From NCBI GenBank assembly GCA_929200315.1, contig CAKMZB010000005.1:2381-63822 (forward strand): 61,442 nt of DNA. The letters run 5' to 3'. The translations under genes and the position numbers were made by a program. This stretch comes from an uncultured Alphaproteobacteria bacterium. GTDB taxonomy: Bacteria > Pseudomonadota > Alphaproteobacteria > Rhizobiales > Rhizobiaceae. The notes under the pieces were generated by a model. That model saw nothing but the letters and a program-made list of their open reading frames with translations, ran no database searches and was not told where the DNA came from. Positions within the stretch are counted from its first letter, which is position 1; each line of letters opens with the position of its first letter. Below are positions 57,619-61,442 of this stretch, piece after piece.

Positions 57619-57969
57619 TCACATCGCAAAAGATGTGCCACAGCCGCAGCTTGCTGTGGCGTTCGGGTTACGTATCTGGAAGCTCTGACCAATTAGATCA
57701 TCAACAAAATCAATGACCGAGCCGCCCATATACATCTGACTCACCGGATCAATCACAACGACGCCACCAGCTTCGTTCAATGTTAGGTCATCTTCGGCAA
57801 TAGTATCGGTAAGATCGAATTTGTAAGAAAAACCCGAGCAACCACCACCTTCTACACTAACGCGAAGAGCCTTCATTCCGGCCTCTGTATCCAGAACACG
57901 GCGGATTCGCTTGCCTGCTGTTTGGGAAAGGACGATCAGGGCGTCTTCATTTGCTGCAATTTCAGACAT
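57619..57969 (-). CDS. erpA: A-type iron-sulfur carrier protein
   Basis: A 116-aa HesB/IscA-family carrier that passes Fe-S clusters to target proteins. The three conserved Cys are present: GGGCSGF near residue 44 and SCGCGTSF at the C-terminus. ErpA is preferred over IscA because of gene order (erpA-xthA beside dgt-argS in Rhizobiales) and the absence of isc/suf genes nearby, but this is not proven by sequence alone. It has a good promoter 30 nt upstream. Confidence 0.88.
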   Translation of the reverse strand: MSEIAANEDALIVLSQTAGKRIRRVLDTEAGMKALRVSVEGGGCSGFSYKFDLTDTIAEDDLTLNEAGGVVVIDPVSQMYMGGSVIDFVDDLIGQSFQIRNPNATASCGCGTSFAM

Positions 57970-57998
57970 ATAAACCTGCCAGATGGTGTTATGACATG

Positions 57999-58027
57999 CA
58001 TGTAGGAACGGTATTTACCTTGGTCAA
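57999..58027 (-). promoter_or_regulatory. Candidate erpA-xthA promoter with palindrome
   Basis: On the minus strand TTGACC (58027-58022), 17-nt spacer, TACATG (58004-57999). The perfect palindrome ACATGCATGT (57994-58003) covers the -10 and likely start point, a good position for a repressor. The start would be near 57992, leaving a short leader of about 23 nt. Confidence 0.5.
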
Positions 58028-58039
58028 TTGGGGAATGTT

Positions 58040-59302
58040 GTGACAAAAAATGCCGCGCTGCGGAATCCCCTTTCGTACCCAACAGGCCGACCCGACCTTG
58101 CACCTTATGCCGCAAATTGGCGCGAGGGGCGAGGGCGGTTGTTGGACGAGCCTTCGAGCCCCACACGCTCTGATTTCCAGCGCGATCGGGACAGACTTAT
58201 CCACTCCGATGCCTTCCGTCGCCTGAAACACAAGACGCAGGTCTTCGTCCATCACGATGGCGACCATTTTCGCACCCGGCTGTCTCACACAATCGAAGTG
58301 TCTCAAATCGCTCGCGCTTTGGCTCGTGCGCTTGGGGTTGATGAAGATCTCACCGAAGCCCTCGCGCTCGTCCACGACTTTGGCCACACGCCCTTCGGTC
58401 ACGGCGGGGAGACGGTGCTTGATGATAAGTTGCAGAAGGCGAGTGGCGGTATTTTGCGCTTTGAGCACAACGCCCACAGCCTGCGAATCGTCACCCATTT
58501 GGAACGCCGCTATGCGCGATTTGATGGATTAAATCTCACCTGGGAGGTGCTGGAAGGGCTGGTGAAGCACAACGGACCATTACGAAATAGGCCCGATTCT
58601 TTTGGAAATACCCCCCATTCTTTCCAAAATACCCCCCTCCCATTGGCAATTGAGCAATATGATGCCCGCCACCCGCTGGACCTGTGGTCCTGGCCTTCGG
58701 TGGAGGCGCAATGTGCAGCGATTGCCGATGACATCGCCTATGACAATCATGACCTTGAAGACGGTCTGCGCGCCGGGCTCTTCGCCCTTGATGATCTCAC
58801 CACAGTTCCGCTGACGGGGGATATCTTGGCCGAGGTGCGTTTGCTCTATCCAACGCTTGATGATCACCGGACAATCCATGAAGTGATCCGCCGACAGATT
58901 ACTGTGATGGTGGAAGACGTAATTGGTGAAAGCAGTACGCGGCTTGCCAGCGTCAATCCCGGCAGTGCGGATGCAGTGCGCAATCTCAACCACGGGGTTG
59001 TCGCATTTTCTGCCAGCCTTGCAGCCCGGGAGGAAGAGCTGAAGAAATGGCTCTTTGCCAATGTCTATCGCAGCGAGACCGTCAAAAAGCCGCTTCGGGC
59101 AGCACAATCGATCCTGGCAGACCTGTTCGATGCGCTTGCCGAGGGCAGGGTGGAATTGCCGGATGGCGCAGAATGGTCGGTTGAGGGGCTTTCAGAAGCC
59201 GGACGCCTACAGAAAATCACCGATTACCTTGCCGGAATGACGGACCGCTACGCCATCTCCCAGCACAAGCGATTGTTTGACCACACACCGCGTCTGCGTT
59301 AG
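58040..59302 (+). CDS. dgt: Deoxyguanosinetriphosphate triphosphohydrolase-like protein
   Basis: A 420-aa HD-domain enzyme that hydrolyses dNTPs to nucleosides and triphosphate. GTG 58040 is chosen because GGGGA lies 5 nt upstream; TTG 58028 is also in frame. HD-domain residues: [10 protein letters not shown] (His), [16 protein letters not shown] (HD...H...GE), and later [14 protein letters not shown]. Length fits the type 2 dGTPase-like subfamily. Residues 182-197 are a small repeated insertion, DSFGNTP then HSFQNTP, encoded by a 21-bp tandem repeat. argS follows after 38 nt. Confidence 0.92.
   Translation: MTKNAALRNPLSYPTGRPDLAPYAANWREGRGRLLDEPSSPTRSDFQRDRDRLIHSDAFRRLKHKTQVFVHHDGDHFRTRLSHTIEVSQIARALARALGVDEDLTEALALVHDFGHTPFGHGGETVLDDKLQKASGGILRFEHNAHSLRIVTHLERRYARFDGLNLTWEVLEGLVKHNGPLRNRPDSFGNTPHSFQNTPLPLAIEQYDARHPLDLWSWPSVEAQCAAIADDIAYDNHDLEDGLRAGLFALDDLTTVPLTGDILAEVRLLYPTLDDHRTIHEVIRRQITVMVEDVIGESSTRLASVNPGSADAVRNLNHGVVAFSASLAAREEELKKWLFANVYRSETVKKPLRAAQSILADLFDALAEGRVELPDGAEWSVEGLSEAGRLQKITDYLAGMTDRYAISQHKRLFDHTPRLR
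58596..58637 (+). repeat. 21-bp tandem repeat with embedded perfect hairpin in dgt
   Basis: Two adjacent 21-bp units (58596-58616 and 58617-58637) differ only in one 3-base cluster, TGG in the first and CCA in the second. That cluster turns TTTTGGAAA (58600-58608) and TTTCCAAAA (58621-58629) into perfect 9-bp inverted arms with a 12-nt loop. The frame is kept (7 codons per unit). Confidence 0.9.
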
Positions 59303-59340
59303 GCGCAGCAACCTCCTCATTTCCGCTCCCTGTCGCTCCC

Positions 59341-61101
59341 ATGACCAATCCATTTCGCACGTTTGAACTTGAAGTGAAGGATGCCGTCCAATCACTTGAA
59401 ATGTTTGTTGATAGCGAGCTGGACCTCTCCCGCATCACGGTAGAACCACCCCGTGACCCAAGCCATGGGGATATGGCAACGAACGCGGCGATGGTGCTGG
59501 CTAAGCCCGCCAGGAAGAACCCGCGCGAAATTGCAGAGGCTTTGGCTGAGAAGCTGCGGGCGAGCGAGCACATTTCCGATGTCAGCATCGCAGGCCCGGG
59601 TTTTATCAATGTGCGCACGACGGAAAAGGTCTGGACCGACGAATTGCGAACAATCCTGAGCACTGGCCCGTCCTATGGCGGGGGCACTGCTGAGACGCGC
59701 AAGATCAACGTTGAATATGTCTCCGCCAACCCTACCGGGCCAATGCATGTTGGCCACTGCCGGGGTGCGGTTGTGGGAGATGCCCTCGCCAATCTGCTTG
59801 CCTTTGCCGGGCATGACGTGACGCGGGAATATTACATCAATGATGCCGGTGGGCAGATCGAGGTGCTCGCCCGATCCGTCTATCTGCGTTATCGCGAGGC
59901 GCTGGGAGAGGAAATTGGCGCGATCCCGGATGGCCTCTATCCAGGTGATTATCTCGTACCGGTGGGCAAAAAGCTTGCCGCCGATCACGGTGACAAATTG
60001 CTGTCCATGGATGAAAGCCAGTGGATGCCAGCGGTCAAAGACACCGCAATCGACGCCATGATGGACCTGATCCGCGACGATCTTGCGCGGCTTGGCGTCA
60101 AACACGAGGTCTTTTTTTCCGAGCGGACACTCCATGCCGTCGATGGCAACACAAGTGCGATTGATGAGACGATCCACACTCTCGACGAGAAGGGCCTGAT
60201 CTATACCGGCACGCTGCCGCCACCCAAAGGCGAAGTGCCGGAGGATTGGGAAGACCGGGAGCAACTCCTGTTTCGCTCTACCGATGCTGGTGACGACAGT
60301 GACAGGGCGCTAAAGAAATCAAACGGCGATTACACCTATTTCGCCGCCGATGTCGCCTATTTCCGCGACAAGTTTGAGCGCAGCTTCAAGGAGATGATCT
60401 TCATCCTTGGCGCCGACCACGGCGGTTATGTCAAACGAATGGAAGCGTTGGGCCGCGCGATTTCTGACGGCACGGCGCAAGTCTCCATCCGCCTTTGCCA
60501 GCTTGTAAAACTTTACCGCGATGGCGAGCCGGTGAAGATGGGCAAGCGGACCGGCAATTTCGTCACGTTGCGTGAAGTGGTCGATGAGGTCGGGCGCGAT
60601 GCTGTGCGTTTCATGATGCTCTATCGCAAGAACGACGCGCCGCTCGATTTTGACTTTGCAAAAGTCACCGAACAGTCGAAAGACAACGCGGTCTTCTACG
60701 TTCAGTATGCCCATGCCCGCACGGCCAGCGTCTTCCGTCAGGCGGGGGAGGAGGTGTCTGGGCTTGATACGTCCGACAATGCCTTAGCCGCAGCAAACCT
60801 CGACTTGCTCACTGATCCTGGCGAATTGGCGCTGGTGAAGAAGCTTGCAGAATACGAGCGGATTATCCGCGCCGCATCACGGTCTCATGAGCCGCACCGG
60901 ATTGCTTTTTATCTTTATGACCTGGCGGCTAACTTTCATTCCCATTGGAACCGTGGACGAGATGAAAAGGCTTTACGCTTCATTCACCAAGATCAGCCAG
61001 AACTCACACTTGCTAGGCTTGCGCTCGTCAAAGCCGTGGCCACCGTTCTTGCCTCGGGCCTTGCCATTGTTGGCGCGGATGCTCCCGAGGAAATGCGGTA
61101 G
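59341..61101 (+). CDS. argS: Arginine--tRNA ligase
   Basis: ArgRS (586 aa) charges tRNA-Arg. An Arg-tRNA synthetase N-domain covers about residues 5-90 ([15 protein letters not shown]). The HIGH motif is in [16 protein letters not shown], and [14 protein letters not shown] stands where KMSKS lies, the usual ArgRS form with a degenerate motif. The C-terminal DALR domain binds the anticodon ([35 protein letters not shown], quoted in part). It is 38 nt after dgt and 115 nt before a SPOR-type gene. Confidence 0.97.
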   Translation: MTNPFRTFELEVKDAVQSLEMFVDSELDLSRITVEPPRDPSHGDMATNAAMVLAKPARKNPREIAEALAEKLRASEHISDVSIAGPGFINVRTTEKVWTDELRTILSTGPSYGGGTAETRKINVEYVSANPTGPMHVGHCRGAVVGDALANLLAFAGHDVTREYYINDAGGQIEVLARSVYLRYREALGEEIGAIPDGLYPGDYLVPVGKKLAADHGDKLLSMDESQWMPAVKDTAIDAMMDLIRDDLARLGVKHEVFFSERTLHAVDGNTSAIDETIHTLDEKGLIYTGTLPPPKGEVPEDWEDREQLLFRSTDAGDDSDRALKKSNGDYTYFAADVAYFRDKFERSFKEMIFILGADHGGYVKRMEALGRAISDGTAQVSIRLCQLVKLYRDGEPVKMGKRTGNFVTLREVVDEVGRDAVRFMMLYRKNDAPLDFDFAKVTEQSKDNAVFYVQYAHARTASVFRQAGEEVSGLDTSDNALAAANLDLLTDPGELALVKKLAEYERIIRAASRSHEPHRIAFYLYDLAANFHSHWNRGRDEKALRFIHQDQPELTLARLALVKAVATVLASGLAIVGADAPEEMR

Positions 61102-61216
61102 GTTCGGCTGGCATTTTCGCCGTATTTTGGCGCCATAGCAGGCTTGGCTATTAGAGCGGTGGTTCCATCGCTCACCCAACTTCCCCGCGCGGTGCGGTGA
61201 AACTGACAGTCAGGTG

Positions 61217-61442
61217 ATGCCAGTGTCCGAGTTCGTCCCCTTTCGCTCAAACCCTATTTCTTCCATCCGACCGGAAGATGAAAAGACGTTTGACGATCTG
61301 ACAAATACTGACCCGGTGTCAGAAACAACGTCAGGCTCCAGCTCTCATAGTATTCCGCGCCGGCAGCCGCCCGCGCCGATTCCGCCGGTTATGCATGAGA
61401 ACACAACCGGCGACGCGCCTCAGCAAGAGCGCCGCGAATGGA
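61217..61442 (+). CDS. 5' part of a probable SPOR-domain protein
   Basis: An open frame from ATG 61217 runs off the window edge after 75 codons. The visible part (MPVSEFVPFRSNPISS, then Ser/Thr- and Pro-rich with IPRRQPPAPIPPV) is disordered and hydrophilic, with no membrane span yet. In Rhizobiales the gene after argS is usually a SPOR-domain envelope protein with such a disordered N-terminus, ahead of nagZ and scpAB. The call rests on position only; no SPOR domain is visible here. Confidence 0.5.
   Translation, partial: MPVSEFVPFRSNPISSIRPEDEKTFDDLTNTDPVSETTSGSSSHSIPRRQPPAPIPPVMHENTTGDAPQQERREW

Overview
The window is a contiguous piece of an alphaproteobacterial chromosome, most likely from the Hyphomicrobiales (Rhizobiales). 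The grounds are an S10-spc-alpha ribosomal block followed by a Deg protease, rarA, crcB, an RluC-type synthase and an ATP12 chaperone; an RNase E with a large internal charged insertion; a giant two-TM coiled-coil protein that ends like the rhizobial growth pole ring protein (GPR); a glnB-glnA pair behind a -24/-12 promoter; and an exoR-like / xthA / erpA / dgt / argS / SPOR neighbourhood. Family names come from recognising motifs and gene order; no database search was run. No IS element, prophage, CRISPR array or rRNA gene was seen.

Region 1 (1-13.9 kb, all plus strand) runs rplW (3' end), rplB, rpsS, rplV, rpsC, rplP, rpmC, rpsQ, rplN, rplX, rplE, rpsN, rpsH, rplF, rplR, rpsE, rpmD, rplO, a Gate-domain membrane protein behind a terminator, secY, adk, rpsM, rpsK, rpoA and rplQ. 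GC-rich hairpins sit in several intergenic gaps, and a strong terminator closes the block just after rplQ.

Region 2 (13.8-20.3 kb, plus) holds a decayed secreted-protein gene with an in-frame TGA, then a tight run of deg protease, rarA, crcB, rluC-like, ATP12 chaperone and a membrane class III nucleotide cyclase. Region 3 (20.3-24.8 kb, minus) is rne, adhC (formaldehyde detoxification) and yaiI, followed by a 700-nt gap that probably contains a long rne leader. Region 4 (25.5-37.2 kb, mostly plus) carries cell-wall genes (amiC, mrcA), gltX, a convergent atypical SDR, a threonine/serine dehydratase and a complete Mla-type lipid transport operon (STAS-MlaE fusion, MlaF, a very long MlaD, PqiC-like lipoprotein).

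Region 5 (37.3-42.0 kb, minus) is the 1,556-aa GPR-like polar scaffold. Region 6 (42.2-49.9 kb) has an adrenodoxin-type ferredoxin, a DUF922 lipoprotein coupled to an MFS transporter, a VOC protein coupled to kdsA, a DEAD-box helicase and parE. Region 7 (50-54 kb) has glnB-glnA behind an apparent sigma-54 promoter that lies between glnB and a tRNA-Leu(UAG), then tig and a small secreted protein. Region 8 (54.3-61.4 kb) has ilvD, an ExoR-like Sel1 protein, xthA, erpA, dgt, argS and the start of a probable SPOR protein cut by the window edge.

Most of the window is core housekeeping. The less ordinary items are the GPR-like scaffold, the sigma-54 glnBA promoter beside a tRNA, a 21-bp tandem repeat in dgt whose only difference turns it into a perfect inverted repeat, twin stop-in-loop hairpins after rpsC, a Gate protein inside the spc operon, and an SDR lacking its catalytic Tyr/Lys.
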